Below, piece after piece: positions 18,947-28,506 of a stretch of DNA of 64,000 nucleotides; the first letter of the stretch is position 1; every line of letters begins with the position of its first letter. Position numbers and translations under genes: made by a program. This stretch comes from Halopseudomonas nanhaiensis (GTDB lineage: Bacteria; Pseudomonadota; Gammaproteobacteria; Pseudomonadales; Pseudomonadaceae). The stretch spans positions 558,001-622,000 of the forward strand of contig NZ_CP073751.1 in assembly GCF_020025155.1 (NCBI RefSeq), in the 5' to 3' direction. The notes under the pieces were generated by a model. The model made no database searches. It had not been told where the DNA came from and saw only the letters and a list, made by a program, of their open reading frames with translations.

Positions 18947-19449
18947 GTACGATCCCCGACGAAAACCGCCCGGGGAGCGGTGATCCGGCAAGTGCCGATC
19001 CAGACAGCCACACCGGTCCTGCCGAGTGGCTGGAGTGGGCAAAGCAGGCAACGGTAACAGCAGGCGATTTCTTCAAATTGCTGTTCGCCGAGCTGGGCCT
19101 GGCCGTGTCCGATGCCAAGCGCATCGCCGTGCTTGGCCTCGCCATGTTGCCGCTTGGCCTGCTCGCCTGGATCGGATTGTCGGTGTTGCTCGCCTGGCTG
19201 GCATACGTGCCCAGCGAGTCGGTAGCGCTGGGAATCGGAGTGTTCATTGCGGTACAGGTTGTGCCGATTCTGATCATGCTTGGAATGATCAAGAAGTACA
19301 GCAAGAGCCTGTCGTTGCCTGCCACCAGCCGGCAGATTCAAGCCTTCAAGGAGGGCTATCAGAATGGCGAAAAAACGGAAGGATCAGCTACAGAAGATTC
19401 AGGATCTGGACGATCGTCTGAAGATGGAACACAGTCTGGTAAAGCTTGA
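18943..19449 (+). CDS. Phage-holin-family (YqjE-like) membrane protein
   Basis: 168 residues with a hydrophilic N-terminus (about 1-50), two hydrophobic helices (near 64-85 and 92-115) typical of the holin-like Pfam family that includes YqjE, and a low-complexity acidic tail. The tail, from about residue 141 on, is encoded in sequence that also codes, in another frame, for the start of the next gene (86 bp overlap). Its composition (Gly, Ser, Glu, Thr) may therefore be dictated by the second frame. The start overlaps the upstream stop as ATGA. Confidence 0.83.
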   Translation: MSTIPDENRPGSGDPASADPDSHTGPAEWLEWAKQATVTAGDFFKLLFAELGLAVSDAKRIAVLGLAMLPLGLLAWIGLSVLLAWLAYVPSESVALGIGVFIAVQVVPILIMLGMIKKYSKSLSLPATSRQIQAFKEGYQNGEKTEGSATEDSGSGRSSEDGTQSGKA

Positions 19450-19657
19450 AGGGCAGAAGCACTGGGAGTCGATTCGCAATAATGTCTCCCCGATGTGGCT
19501 GGTAGGTGGAGGTCTTGCGTTGGGCGTGGTGATCGGCGCTCTGAAGGGCAGCACGCAGGCTGGATTGTTCGGTACGGCCTTCAAGGGCCTGCGTATCTGG
19601 CACTTGGCGCACGCCTTCTCGGGCGGCTCAGGCATGGATCCGGAAATTGATGCATGA
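19364..19657 (+). CDS. Small membrane protein of the DUF883/holin cluster
   Basis: 97-residue protein with a Lys/Asp-rich coiled N-terminus (MAKKRKDQLQKIQDLDDRL) and one or two hydrophobic stretches near residues 40-75. It occupies the YqjK position of the cluster but I cannot claim homology. A GAGG ribosome site lies upstream of the ATG, inside the preceding gene. Start and stop both overlap neighbours: 86 bp with the holin-like gene, 4 bp (ATGA) with the transporter. The A-run in GAAAAAACGG just after the start could permit slippage. Confidence 0.72.
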   Translation: MAKKRKDQLQKIQDLDDRLKMEHSLVKLEGQKHWESIRNNVSPMWLVGGGLALGVVIGALKGSTQAGLFGTAFKGLRIWHLAHAFSGGSGMDPEIDA

Positions 19658-20892
19658 CCGACAGGAGCGGCACGGAGCCGTTCGGCCAACCTTCGGAACC
19701 GCCGAGCTCATCATCTGACGACGAGCTGCCTCAGCCCAGACCCTCCAGATTGCTGGTCTGGTTGCTGGGGTTGGCTCTGTTGTACACCCTCTACTTCGCC
19801 AAATCCCTGATCATGCCACTTGTCGTGGCATTGCTGTTCGCACTTCTGCTGAGCCCGGTTGTAAGCGGCCTGAAACGTCTTCATGTCCCACGCACGCTGT
19901 CGGCCGTGGTGCTGCTCGGACTGCTGCTGGGCCCCTTTACTGTGCTCGCAGTACAGCTTTCCGAGCCTGTGCAGAAATGGGCCAAGCGCATGCCGGAGCT
20001 TTCGGCAACGCTCGCCGAGCAGGTCGATTCGCTGACCGATGCTTTTGATCTCTCCGAACCCACGATTCCCGAGCCTCCGCCCAGGGCAGAACCTGAAGAA
20101 GGGGGGTTCCGTCTATTCGGTTTTCTCCGGCGCGACGAGCCGCCGGCTCCGGAACCCGCGCCGCAGCAGAGGCAGGAAGATCAGGAGGGCGGGGAAGTAA
20201 CCGCACGCATCAAGCAGGGCGGCATCGAGGTGCTGGTCTCGGTGTTGAGTGCCACGCCCATGGTGATTGCCCAGTTCCTGACGGCGATCATTCTGATCCT
20301 GTTCCTGTTGATCTTCGGTCCAAGCCTGTTCGCCAACTTCATCCAGATCTGTCCGGAAGTGAAGAACAAGCGCATCAGCGTGATACTGGTCCGTACCATC
20401 CAGAAGGAGCTCTCGCGGTATATCGTCACGGTGACCGTCATCAACGCGTGTCTGGGCATGGTCACGGGCGGGGCGCTATGGCTGATGGGCGTTGAGGACG
20501 CCCTGTTATGGGGAGTACTGGTCGCATTGGTCAACTATGCGCCGTACGTGGGGCCGTTGATCGGGATACTCATACTCGGTCTGGCCGGCCTGGCGCAGTA
20601 CGGGCTGGAGTGGGCGGCGCTGATTCCGGCGCTGGTGTACTTCTCCATAAATCTGCTCGAGGCGCAGTTCGTTACCCCGACTGTTCTCGGTATGCACATG
20701 CGGCTGAACCCGCTGGTGATCATGGTCTGGCTGATCATCTGGGGATGGTTGTGGGGTGCCGTCGGGGTGTTGTTGGCAGTCCCCCTTCTGGTGTGTGTGA
20801 AACTGATTGCAGGACAGCTCAACGTCTTCCCGACCTGGGTGCGGCTGATCGAAACCCAGCCATCGTTCAAGCCGGATCAGGCGGACGCTTGA
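19654..20892 (+). CDS. AI-2E family (PerM/YhhQ-like) transporter
   Basis: 412-residue inner-membrane protein of the AI-2 exporter/PerM superfamily. Helices lie near residues 30-80, then a long proline- and acid-rich loop (about 140-185, with the Arg/Gln/Glu-rich part PAPQQRQEDQEGG), then the family core with GGALWLMGVEDALLWGVL, NYAPYVGPLIG and the C-terminal AVPLLVCVKLIA. Substrates of most members are unknown; some move Na+ and H+. It is last in the cluster, translationally coupled by ATGA. Its 3' end overlaps the convergent DMT gene by 26 bp. Confidence 0.87.
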   Translation: MTDRSGTEPFGQPSEPPSSSSDDELPQPRPSRLLVWLLGLALLYTLYFAKSLIMPLVVALLFALLLSPVVSGLKRLHVPRTLSAVVLLGLLLGPFTVLAVQLSEPVQKWAKRMPELSATLAEQVDSLTDAFDLSEPTIPEPPPRAEPEEGGFRLFGFLRRDEPPAPEPAPQQRQEDQEGGEVTARIKQGGIEVLVSVLSATPMVIAQFLTAIILILFLLIFGPSLFANFIQICPEVKNKRISVILVRTIQKELSRYIVTVTVINACLGMVTGGALWLMGVEDALLWGVLVALVNYAPYVGPLIGILILGLAGLAQYGLEWAALIPALVYFSINLLEAQFVTPTVLGMHMRLNPLVIMVWLIIWGWLWGAVGVLLAVPLLVCVKLIAGQLNVFPTWVRLIETQPSFKPDQADA

Positions 20893-21724
20893 CCAGCACC
20901 AGGGCGCCGACGATCAGCGCGCCGCCGATCAGCATGCGCAGCGTGGGCTGTTCGCCAAACAGATACCAGGCGAAGAGAATTCCATAGACGGGCTCGAGCG
21001 CGAAGAACAGCGACGCTACACGTGCCTTGAGTACCGCCAGACTGGCGACGAACAGACCGTGTGCAAGTCCGGTGCAGAGCAGGCCGAGTAAAGCGATCCA
21101 CAGCCAGTCCAGCGGCGGCATCGCAAGCAGGGCAGTGCCGCTGATCGGCACGAGGCACAGCAGGATGAACAGGTTCTGCCAGCAGGCGACCTGCACGGGC
21201 GACAGGTCGACGCTGGTCAGCCTGTTCCCCACTGATACCGCAGCGAAGCACAGCCCCGATAGCACGGCCCAGAGCAGCCCGGTGGTGGCCTGCGCGCCCA
21301 GCTCGAAATGCGGCGTGACCAGTATCAGGCCGATGACAATCAGCGCAACTTTCAGCAGATCCCGGTTACTGGGCGCCTCCCGCCAGCCGGCCCATTCCAG
21401 CAGAACCACGAAGGCAGGAAAACTCGCGAAGCCCAGCGTGGCTATGCCGACCCCGGCGATCTTTACCGAATGGAAGAACGTGAGCCAGTGCGTGCCGAGC
21501 AATAACCCGCAGAGAGCCAGCTGTAGCAGCCGGGTCAGAGTCAGGCCAGTCAACATGCGTTGGCGGAACAGCTGGGCGAACAGCAACAGTGCGACAACCG
21601 CGAACACTGCGCGGCCAAGCACGATGGTACCGGGGCCGGCAGTGGCGAGCTTGCCGAAAATGCCGGTCATGCCGAACATCAGCGCGGCGACATGCATGCT
21701 CGCCAGCGCCCGGCCATGGGTCAT
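20867..21724 (-). CDS. EamA/DMT-family transporter
   Basis: 285-residue inner-membrane permease of the drug/metabolite transporter superfamily: ten hydrophobic helices in two EamA repeats, the first with FGKLATAGPGTIVLGRAVFA, the second with FALEPVYGILFAWYLFGEQP, a classic EamA motif. Members export amino acids or metabolites; the substrate is not evident. I prefer ATG 21724; a TTG at 21739 is in frame upstream. Divergent from the HDOD gene. Confidence 0.87.
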   Translation of the reverse strand: MTHGRALASMHVAALMFGMTGIFGKLATAGPGTIVLGRAVFAVVALLLFAQLFRQRMLTGLTLTRLLQLALCGLLLGTHWLTFFHSVKIAGVGIATLGFASFPAFVVLLEWAGWREAPSNRDLLKVALIVIGLILVTPHFELGAQATTGLLWAVLSGLCFAAVSVGNRLTSVDLSPVQVACWQNLFILLCLVPISGTALLAMPPLDWLWIALLGLLCTGLAHGLFVASLAVLKARVASLFFALEPVYGILFAWYLFGEQPTLRMLIGGALIVGALVLVKRPPDPA

Positions 21725-21895
21725 GGGAATCGTATTCAAGGCGTCTGTCTACCGCGCCCCTGGCAGGGCGAATCCGAATGAGCCGCATAGTCTAGCGGCC
21801 ACGCTTCGTCCGGTCGATTCGTCGGCGCTCTCAAGCTCGCGCTAGAATAACCGATAGCGTAATAGCACCCTGCCATAAGACAATCGGAGAGCCAC

Positions 21896-23383
21896 TTGAG
21901 CGACACTGCCACACGAGGATTGCAGCAATGGATCGTTCGCCTGCAAAAGGCCGAGCTGCCCGCCATGTCGGTAGTTGTCCACGACCTGCTGCGCCTGTCG
22001 CAGTCCGAGACCGCCTCTGTCCGCCAGCTCGCCGACGTGCTGCTGCGCGATGCCTCGCTGACGTCCAAGGTACTCCGGGTCAGCAACAGCGTTTACTGCA
22101 ATCCGGGGCGCGAAGTGGTGAAGACCATCTCGCGGGCGGTGGTAGTCATCGGCTTCGATCAGGTGCGCATGATCGGTCTGTCCGTCAGCCTGCTCGACGG
22201 GTTGCTCAAGGGTTCGCCAAGGGATCAGCTGCAATCCCTGCTGGCGCGTTCGTTCCATGGCGCCATGCAGGCGCGCAACCTCGCCCAGTACATCTCGCTG
22301 GCCGAGAAGGAAGAGATATTCATCGCCACGCTGCTACGCCACCTCGGTGAACTGGCTTTCTGGAGCCAGGCGAATGCTGCCGAGGCAGAGCGGATGGTGG
22401 TTGCGCTCGAGGCATCGCCGGATGACCGCGAGCGGGCCTCGAAAGACGTGCTGGGAACGAGCTTCGATCAACTGACGCTGGGCCTTCTGAAGACCTGGAA
22501 TCTGGGGGAAATTGGTCAACTGGTGCAGGCCAGTCGAACCGCCAACGGGCCGGCGGCGCGCACCGTGGCCCTCGGCTCGGCGATTGCCCAGACTGCCGAG
22601 CGCGGCTGGGGCACCGAAGCGATGCAGGATCTGGCTCGGCAGGTCGCCGGCCTGATCGGGGTGGCGCCGGACGAAGCCATGCAGCAGATACTTGCCAGTA
22701 CCGACGAAGCCATTCACGTGGCCGGGACCTGCGCCAATGGCGACCTGGGAGCCTGGATTCCTCGTACCAACGAACTGCCGCTGGATCTCTCTGCGCTGCT
22801 GGCCATCGACGCCGAGCCTGCGCATCAGGCGCGCAGTGTGGTGCAGGAACCGCTTCTGCAGCCGAATCTGGACATGCTCAAGCTTTCGCTGCAGAACATG
22901 GCACTCATGAGCAAGAGCCCGATCAACGTGGACACCACACTCAGTACGCTGATGAATGGCCTGCACCTCGGGGTAGGGCTGGAGCGCGTAATGCTGGCGG
23001 TGCTGGCGGACAATCAGTCACGCTTCAAGGCGCGGCGGGTGATCGGCAAGGGCACGCAGCACTGGACGCAGGACTTCAATCTGCAATGCTCGAAGAACGA
23101 TACGAATATCTTCAGCTACGCACTGGAGCAGCGCGAAGCACTGTGGGTCGGCACCGCCAAGAGTGCGGCGTTGAATGGGATGGTACCGCAGCAGATGCGT
23201 GACTGGCTGGGTGATGGAATGTTCTTCATTGCGCCGATTCTGGCCGGCAATCGCCAGATCGGGGTGCTGTACGGTGATATGCGAATCTCCGGTCGCGCCT
23301 TGAGCGCCAGTCAGTTTGCGGCGTTCAAACGCTTCACCGAGCTGACCGGCGCCTGTCTCAATGCGCTGAGTCGCCGCAGCTGA
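21896..23383 (+). CDS. HDOD domain protein
   Basis: 495 residues. An N-terminal HDOD domain (about 15-220; [46 protein letters not shown]) resembles HD hydrolases without the catalytic pair, and is found in signalling proteins. A C-terminal region (about 340-490) has a GAF-like pattern ([32 protein letters not shown]). No output enzyme domain is attached. I accept a TTG start because CGGAGAG lies just upstream and the next in-frame ATG would cut into the domain. Function is probably signalling; the partner is unknown. Confidence 0.85.
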   Translation: MSDTATRGLQQWIVRLQKAELPAMSVVVHDLLRLSQSETASVRQLADVLLRDASLTSKVLRVSNSVYCNPGREVVKTISRAVVVIGFDQVRMIGLSVSLLDGLLKGSPRDQLQSLLARSFHGAMQARNLAQYISLAEKEEIFIATLLRHLGELAFWSQANAAEAERMVVALEASPDDRERASKDVLGTSFDQLTLGLLKTWNLGEIGQLVQASRTANGPAARTVALGSAIAQTAERGWGTEAMQDLARQVAGLIGVAPDEAMQQILASTDEAIHVAGTCANGDLGAWIPRTNELPLDLSALLAIDAEPAHQARSVVQEPLLQPNLDMLKLSLQNMALMSKSPINVDTTLSTLMNGLHLGVGLERVMLAVLADNQSRFKARRVIGKGTQHWTQDFNLQCSKNDTNIFSYALEQREALWVGTAKSAALNGMVPQQMRDWLGDGMFFIAPILAGNRQIGVLYGDMRISGRALSASQFAAFKRFTELTGACLNALSRRS

Positions 23384-24031
23384 TCAGCCGCGCGGCATGC
23401 ACACCCCGGTGCCGCCCAGTCCACAGTAGCCACCGGGGTTCTTGTCCAGATACTGCTGATGGTAGGCCTCGGCATAGTAGAAGGTGGGCGCCGGCATCAC
23501 TTCAGTGGTGATCGGATTGAGTCCCGCCTCCTGCAATGCGTCAGCGAACTGCGCCTTGCTGGCCTCGGCATGGGCATGCTGCATGGGGCCGTAGACATAG
23601 ATGCCCGAGCGATACTGGGTTCCCATATCGTTACCCTGTCGCATGCCCTGCGTCGGATCGTGGGCTTCCCAGAACACCTTGAGCAGATCGTCCAGCGAGA
23701 CCTGATCCGGGTCATACACGACCAGCACCACTTCGTTGTGCCCGGTGCGACCGGAGCAGACCTCTTCGTATGTCGGATTGGGTGTCAGCCCGCCGCAATA
23801 CCCTGCCGCGGTGGTGTACACGCCAGGTACTTCCCAGAACCGCCGCTCGGCGCCCCAGAAACAGCCCATGCCAAAGATGATCTGCTGCATGCCGTCCGGA
23901 AAGGGCGGTTTTATCGGCGTGCCCAGCACGGTGTGGGTGCTGGAAGTGGGCACCGGATCGCTGCGGCCGGGCAGCGCCTCGTCCGGCGTGGGCAGGCGCA
24001 GTTTGTGTTCGGGGACGCGTTGCGAAAACAT
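23384..24031 (-). CDS. msrA: Peptide methionine (S)-S-oxide reductase
   Basis: Repairs oxidised methionine (S-sulfoxide) in proteins. The 215-residue protein has the catalytic Cys in GMGCFWGAE, then [26 protein letters not shown], both diagnostic. An N-terminal extension of about 50 residues before the catalytic motif is common in Pseudomonas MsrA. The C-terminus ends with [14 protein letters not shown], providing possible resolving cysteines. ATG 24031 follows a GGAG ribosome site; longer frames upstream lack similarity. Confidence 0.94.
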   Translation of the reverse strand: MFSQRVPEHKLRLPTPDEALPGRSDPVPTSSTHTVLGTPIKPPFPDGMQQIIFGMGCFWGAERRFWEVPGVYTTAAGYCGGLTPNPTYEEVCSGRTGHNEVVLVVYDPDQVSLDDLLKVFWEAHDPTQGMRQGNDMGTQYRSGIYVYGPMQHAHAEASKAQFADALQEAGLNPITTEVMPAPTFYYAEAYHQQYLDKNPGGYCGLGGTGVCMPRG

Positions 24032-24120
24032 GGCGAACTCCTGGTCAGAGCGAAGGACTGTTGGACCCAGTGTAGGGATTTGTGCCGGCGATGCCAGCAC
24101 CGAAAAGCCGCCGCAGCCGG

Positions 24121-24939
24121 TCAGGATCCGGCTGGCCGGTCCAGCAGCAGCTCCAGCGTGGCGTTGTCGGTGGCACCCAGGGCGATGAAGTAGGGGTTGA
24201 GCCAGGTGTCGCGGGTCGGATAAGCGAAGCGCTGGCCGTGCAGGTCGATCACCTGGCCGCCTGCGCCCTCGACCACGGCCTGAGCTGCAGCGGTGTCCCA
24301 CTGGCTGGTCGGTCCGAAGCGCGGGTACAGGTCGGCCTCGCCCGCGGCGATCTGGCAGAATTTCAGTGAGCTGCCGATGCTGACGGTTTTGATCGCGCGG
24401 TGCGCGGCAAGTCGCTCGAGCAGCGCTTGCTGCTCGGGCGTGGAATGCCGGCGGCTGGCCACCACCACCAGTGGGTCGGACGCTTCGCGCACCCGTATGG
24501 GTATGGCATCGCCTTCACCGATCCGCCGCCAGGCACCGATGCCGTGACCGCCCCAGTACATCTGGTCACGAGCGGGTATGCCGACCACGCCCAGCGTGAC
24601 CTGGCCCTGCTCGACCAGCGCGATATTCACGGTGAATTCATCGCTTGCGCTGATGAACTCCTTGGTTCCGTCCAGGGGGTCGACCAGCCAGAAACGTTCC
24701 CAGCCTGTGCGTGTTTCAAGCGGTACGTCGGCGTCCTCTTCGGAGAGGACGGGAATCTCCGGCGTAAGCCTTCGCAGACCGTCGGCGATCAGACGGTGCG
24801 CAGCCAGATCAGCCGCGGTCACGGGTGACTCGTCGGACTTGGCCATGACCTCCAGCGGCTTGTTCCACCACGTCAACGTGGCCTTGCCGGCTTCCCGCGC
24901 CAGTGCGCAGAGTTGTTCGAAAGGTATCGGCAGGCTCAA
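24121..24939 (-). CDS. cysQ: 3'(2'),5'-bisphosphate nucleotidase
   Basis: Inositol-monophosphatase-fold enzyme removing the 3'-phosphate from PAP, the by-product of sulfate assimilation. 272 residues with the metal-binding motifs [19 protein letters not shown] and [17 protein letters not shown]. Cytosolic and magnesium-dependent, as is usual for the family. It is translationally coupled to nudE: the nudE stop overlaps its ATG. The pairing of two enzymes that clean up nucleotide diphosphate derivatives is conserved in pseudomonads. Confidence 0.94.
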   Translation of the reverse strand: MSLPIPFEQLCALAREAGKATLTWWNKPLEVMAKSDESPVTAADLAAHRLIADGLRRLTPEIPVLSEEDADVPLETRTGWERFWLVDPLDGTKEFISASDEFTVNIALVEQGQVTLGVVGIPARDQMYWGGHGIGAWRRIGEGDAIPIRVREASDPLVVVASRRHSTPEQQALLERLAAHRAIKTVSIGSSLKFCQIAAGEADLYPRFGPTSQWDTAAAQAVVEGAGGQVIDLHGQRFAYPTRDTWLNPYFIALGATDNATLELLLDRPAGS

Positions 24940-25502
24940 CGCTGCAGTTCTCCGCGCTGCTCAAGCAGGTCGCGTACCAGATAGAGCGCAGCCAGCGCAC
25001 GGCCCTCACTGAAGTTGGGCTGGCCGGCGAGGGCGGACAGCGCGTACAGGTCGACGCTGTCAACGCGAATCGGCTCGGGTTCATCGCCGGGCAGACGTTT
25101 TTCGTACAGGTCGCGGGCCAGTACAACCGCGATCGACTGACTCATGTAGCCCGGCGACAGCGACAGGTGAGTGATGTATTCCAGTTGGCGCGCGCCAAAG
25201 CCGGCCTCTTCCATCAGCTCGCGATTGGCTGCGTCGAGCACATCCTCGCCGGGCTCGACCAGTCCCTTGGGCACCGACAGCTCGTAGCTGTCGGTGCCGC
25301 CGCAGTACTCCTCGATCAGCAGCGCGGTGCGTGCGTCACGCATGGCCACAACCATGACCGCTCCGTAGCCCTGGCCCTTGTTCACCAGCCGTTCGTAGGT
25401 GCGCTCGACGCCGTTGGAGAAACGCAATTGCACCTGCTCGACAGTAAACAGCCGGCTTCTGGCGACAATGCTGGCGTCGAGTTTCTCGGGCTTCTGCGGC
25501 AT
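24936..25502 (-). CDS. nudE: ADP compounds hydrolase NudE
   Basis: Nudix hydrolase acting on ADP-ribose, NADH and Ap3A-type compounds. 188 residues; the Nudix box is complete from GLVEPGED through RELMEEAGFG, matching Gx5Ex7REUxEExGU. The start MPQKPEKLDASIVARSRLF fits the NudE N-terminus; longer upstream frames overlap yrfG antisense. First gene of the nudE-cysQ pair, divergent from yrfG across 69 bp. Confidence 0.93.
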   Translation of the reverse strand: MPQKPEKLDASIVARSRLFTVEQVQLRFSNGVERTYERLVNKGQGYGAVMVVAMRDARTALLIEEYCGGTDSYELSVPKGLVEPGEDVLDAANRELMEEAGFGARQLEYITHLSLSPGYMSQSIAVVLARDLYEKRLPGDEPEPIRVDSVDLYALSALAGQPNFSEGRALAALYLVRDLLEQRGELQR

Positions 25503-25571
25503 GCGGGCTCCGTGGTGTGGGCGGGACGGCTTCGGTATCATAGCCGCACATGCCGCAAAGCCCAACCGCAC

Positions 25572-26252
25572 ATGCTCAACTGGAACGATATCGACACCGT
25601 CCTGCTGGATATGGATGGCACCCTGCTCGATCTGCATTTCGACAACCACTTCTGGCTGGAATACATGCCCCGGCGCTATGCCGAGCATCACGGCCAGTCA
25701 CTGGAGTGGGCCAAGGCCGAGGTCTATCCCCTGATGCGTGCCAAGCAGGGCCAGCTCGAATGGTATTGCCTGGACTACTGGACCCGGGAATTGAACTTGC
25801 CGATCGTCGAGCTTAAGCGCGAGATCGCTCATCTGATCAGCCTGCGCCCCGACGCCCGGGATTTTCTGGCAGCGCTGCAGCACAGCGGTCGGCAGGTCAT
25901 TCTCATCACCAATGCTCACCGCGGCTCGTTGTCGCTGAAAATGGAGCGGGTCGAGCTGATGACCTATTTTCAGCGTCTGATCAGCTCTCATGACTTCGGC
26001 TTCCCCAAGGAAGCGCAGGCGTTCTGGCATGCATTGCAAGCGGAGATTCCCTTTGACCCGCAGCGCACGTTGTTCATCGATGACAGCCTGAACATACTGC
26101 GCGCGGCCCGCGATTTCGGTGTGGGATCGCTGCTTGCCGTGCGTCAGCCCGATAGCCGCAGCGCCCCGCGCGACACCGAAGAGTTCGATGCAGTCGAAGA
26201 CTACGCCGTGCTGACGCGCGGACTCGAGAAAAAACCCTCCAATACTCGCTGA
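25572..26252 (+). CDS. yrfG: GMP/IMP nucleotidase (HAD family)
   Basis: 226-residue HAD hydrolase; E. coli YrfG dephosphorylates purine nucleoside monophosphates. Motif I DMDGTLLDL carries the nucleophilic and acid-base aspartates, motif II is LITNA, motif III the Lys of FPKEAQAF, motif IV FIDDSLN. MLNWNDIDTVLLDMDG is the family start. No strong ribosome site was seen before ATG 25572. Transcribed away from nudE-cysQ. Confidence 0.9.
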   Translation: MLNWNDIDTVLLDMDGTLLDLHFDNHFWLEYMPRRYAEHHGQSLEWAKAEVYPLMRAKQGQLEWYCLDYWTRELNLPIVELKREIAHLISLRPDARDFLAALQHSGRQVILITNAHRGSLSLKMERVELMTYFQRLISSHDFGFPKEAQAFWHALQAEIPFDPQRTLFIDDSLNILRAARDFGVGSLLAVRQPDSRSAPRDTEEFDAVEDYAVLTRGLEKKPSNTR

Positions 26253-26299
26253 CGTCGCGGAACGGGAACGCCCTGCGGCAGTCAGAACCGCACAGGTTC

Positions 26300-26785
26300 G
26301 TGTTCGTGGGGCAATTCGTGTCCGGTATCAGTCAGCATGGCGAAGTACGACGTTCGCTCTGGTACGCGGTGCTCGTCGGCATCGGCGTCATGGCTGCTCT
26401 GGATGAAATCGTCTTTCATCAATGGCTGCAGTGGCATCACTTCATTGATTTCGCCACGCCCTTCATCGGGATAGTGTCGGACGGGGTGCTCCACGCTGTT
26501 GAGCTGCTCGCCACAGTGGCCGGCTTCGCTGCGCTTGTCGGACTTGCCCGCGAGCAGGCGTTGAACCGCGCAGCGGCATGGGCCGGCGCGTTGCTGGGCG
26601 CCGGTGGTTTCCAGTTGTTCGACGGACTTGTCAATCACAAGGTCCTGCGCATTCATCAGGTGCGCTACGGGGTTGATCCGCTGCTCTACGACCTGGCCTG
26701 GAATGCAGCGGGCGTCGCCCTGCTGATCGCCGGCCTTTGCGTACTTATTCGTTTGCCCAGGGAGGGCAGGGATGTCGCTCGATAA
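26300..26785 (+). CDS. DUF2243 membrane protein
   Basis: 161 residues with four hydrophobic segments. Family marks are ALDEIVFHQWLQWHHF, DGVLHAVE and FQLFDGLVNHKVLRIHQVRYG, with several conserved histidines that could bind metal. GTG 26300 is taken as start. It overlaps the caa3-type CtaG gene by 14 bp, so the two are probably made together; the pairing suggests a role near copper or cytochrome oxidase assembly, but no function is established for DUF2243 to my knowledge. Confidence 0.8.
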   Translation: MFVGQFVSGISQHGEVRRSLWYAVLVGIGVMAALDEIVFHQWLQWHHFIDFATPFIGIVSDGVLHAVELLATVAGFAALVGLAREQALNRAAAWAGALLGAGGFQLFDGLVNHKVLRIHQVRYGVDPLLYDLAWNAAGVALLIAGLCVLIRLPREGRDVAR

Positions 26786-27587
26786 TCTACTGACGGGTCT
26801 CGGCGCCACCGGGCCGGCCATGTTTGCCGTTGCACTGGCGGCGGCCTACTTTGCCTGCCAACTGCGCGTGCAGCTCGCCGAAAAGGCCTGGTCGAGCTGG
26901 CGCAGCCTGAGCTTCGCCGGTGGCTGCCTGATGATGGCCCTGGCTCTTGCACCGCCCTTCATGCACTGGGCCCACGAGGACTTGCGCGGACACATGTTGC
27001 AGCACCTGGTGCTCGGCATGCTGGCCCCCATCGCGCTGGTTCTGGGTGCTCCGATCAGTCTGGGCTTGCAGGCCCTGCCGCGCTGGGGCGCGCGTCTTAT
27101 CACCTGGACGCTGGCAACCCGTTGGCTGCGCTGGATAAGTCACCCGGTTGGGGCGCTGACGCTCAACATTGGCGGTATGTACCTGTTGTACCTCTCACCG
27201 CTGTACGCAGCGTCACTCGATTCCCGCTTTCTCCAGGGGGTGCTCCATCTGCATTTTCTGGTGGCCGGGTATCTGTTCAGCTGGGCGGTGCTTGCCGGCC
27301 CGGATCGCGCGCCGCGGAGGCCGTCCATGCGCCTGAGAGTGGGCGTCTTGTTCGCTGCCATTGCGCTCCATGCAGTGCTCGCCAAGCTCATGATCATCTG
27401 GCAGTTGCCGGTCGCCGTCGCCCATCCTCCGGCGATGATCGAGACGGCGGCCAAGCTGATGTTCTACGGCGGGGATCTGATCGAGCTGCTGCTGGCAGCG
27501 CTGCTGTTCGCCAGCTGGTATCGGGAGCGCGTCCGGCAGGGACGTAGCTTCACCGATCTGCCGGTTCCGGGCGGGCCTCGGCCCTGA
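26772..27587 (+). CDS. CtaG_Cox11-unrelated caa3-type CtaG cytochrome c oxidase assembly protein
   Basis: 271-residue polytopic membrane protein of the Bacillus-type CtaG (caa3_CtaG) family, which is needed for cytochrome caa3 assembly in Bacillus and is related to copper-handling membrane proteins. Conserved pieces seen are PPFMHWAHEDLRGHMLQHLVLGMLAP, GMYLLYLSPLYA, HLHFLVAGYLF and MFYGGDLIELLLAALLFASWYR, rich in membrane His. A GGAGGG ribosome site lies inside the end of the DUF2243 gene. No oxidase subunit genes are nearby. Confidence 0.85.
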   Translation: MSLDNLLTGLGATGPAMFAVALAAAYFACQLRVQLAEKAWSSWRSLSFAGGCLMMALALAPPFMHWAHEDLRGHMLQHLVLGMLAPIALVLGAPISLGLQALPRWGARLITWTLATRWLRWISHPVGALTLNIGGMYLLYLSPLYAASLDSRFLQGVLHLHFLVAGYLFSWAVLAGPDRAPRRPSMRLRVGVLFAAIALHAVLAKLMIIWQLPVAVAHPPAMIETAAKLMFYGGDLIELLLAALLFASWYRERVRQGRSFTDLPVPGGPRP

Positions 27588-27590
27588 TGC

Positions 27591-28496
27591 TCAGCCCTTG
27601 CCGCGGGTTCGGGTCTGGTTGGGCCGGGCGTTTTTCTCTATATAGTCGATGATCAGGCCGGCCACGTCGCGGCCGGTGGTGGTCTCGATTCCTTCGAGCC
27701 CCGGAGATGAATTGACCTCCATCACCACCGGACCGTGATTCGAACGCAGGATATCCACGCCCGCCACATTCAGCCCCATCACCTTGGCCGCGCGCACTGC
27801 AGTCATCCGTTCTTCCGGCGTGATCTTGATCAGGCTGGCTGTGCCGCCGCGGTGCAGGTTGGAGCGGAATTCGCCGGCCTTGGCCTGACGCTTCATCGAA
27901 GCGATGACCTTGTCACCGACCACCAGGCAACGGATGTCTGCGCCGCCGGCCTCGCGGATGTATTCCTGCACCATGATGTTGGCCTTCAGACCCATGAAGG
28001 CTTCAAGCACCGATTCCGCGGCCTGTTCCGTTTCGCACATCACCACGCCGATGCCCTGGGTGCCTTCGAGCAGCTTGATCACCAGCGGCGCACCGCCCAC
28101 CATGCTGATCAGGTCGGGAATGTCGTCGGGGGAGTGAGCAAAGCCGGTGACCGGCAATCCCACGCCCTTGCGGGCCAGCAGCTGCAGTGAGCGCAACTTG
28201 TCACGAGAGCGGCTGATAGCCACCGACTCGTTCAGGGGAAACACCCCCATCATTTCAAACTGGCGCAGCACGGCAGAGCCGTAAAAGGTGATCGAGGCCC
28301 CGATGCGCGGAATGACCGCGTCGAATCCTTCCAACACCTGGCCCTTGTAGTGAATCGCCGGCTTGTGGCTGGTGATGTTCATGTAGGCGCGCAGGGTATC
28401 GATAACGCTGACTTCATGGCCGCGCTCGCGCGCAGCTTCCACTAACCGTCGCGTCGAGTAGAGATTCGGATTACGCGACAGAACCGCAATTTTCAT
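27591..28496 (-). CDS. rimK: Ribosomal protein S6--L-glutamate ligase
   Basis: ATP-grasp ligase that adds glutamates to the C-terminus of ribosomal protein S6. In Pseudomonas it influences ribosome composition and adaptation. 301 residues; ATP-grasp features include [33 protein letters not shown] and the metal-binding [14 protein letters not shown]. Start [15 protein letters not shown] is the family N-terminus; the frame stays open upstream into rimB. It lies 10 bp downstream of the RimB-like gene, same strand. Confidence 0.94.
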   Translation of the reverse strand: MKIAVLSRNPNLYSTRRLVEAARERGHEVSVIDTLRAYMNITSHKPAIHYKGQVLEGFDAVIPRIGASITFYGSAVLRQFEMMGVFPLNESVAISRSRDKLRSLQLLARKGVGLPVTGFAHSPDDIPDLISMVGGAPLVIKLLEGTQGIGVVMCETEQAAESVLEAFMGLKANIMVQEYIREAGGADIRCLVVGDKVIASMKRQAKAGEFRSNLHRGGTASLIKITPEERMTAVRAAKVMGLNVAGVDILRSNHGPVVMEVNSSPGLEGIETTTGRDVAGLIIDYIEKNARPNQTRTRGKG

Positions 28497-28506
28497 GATG
28501 AATTGT

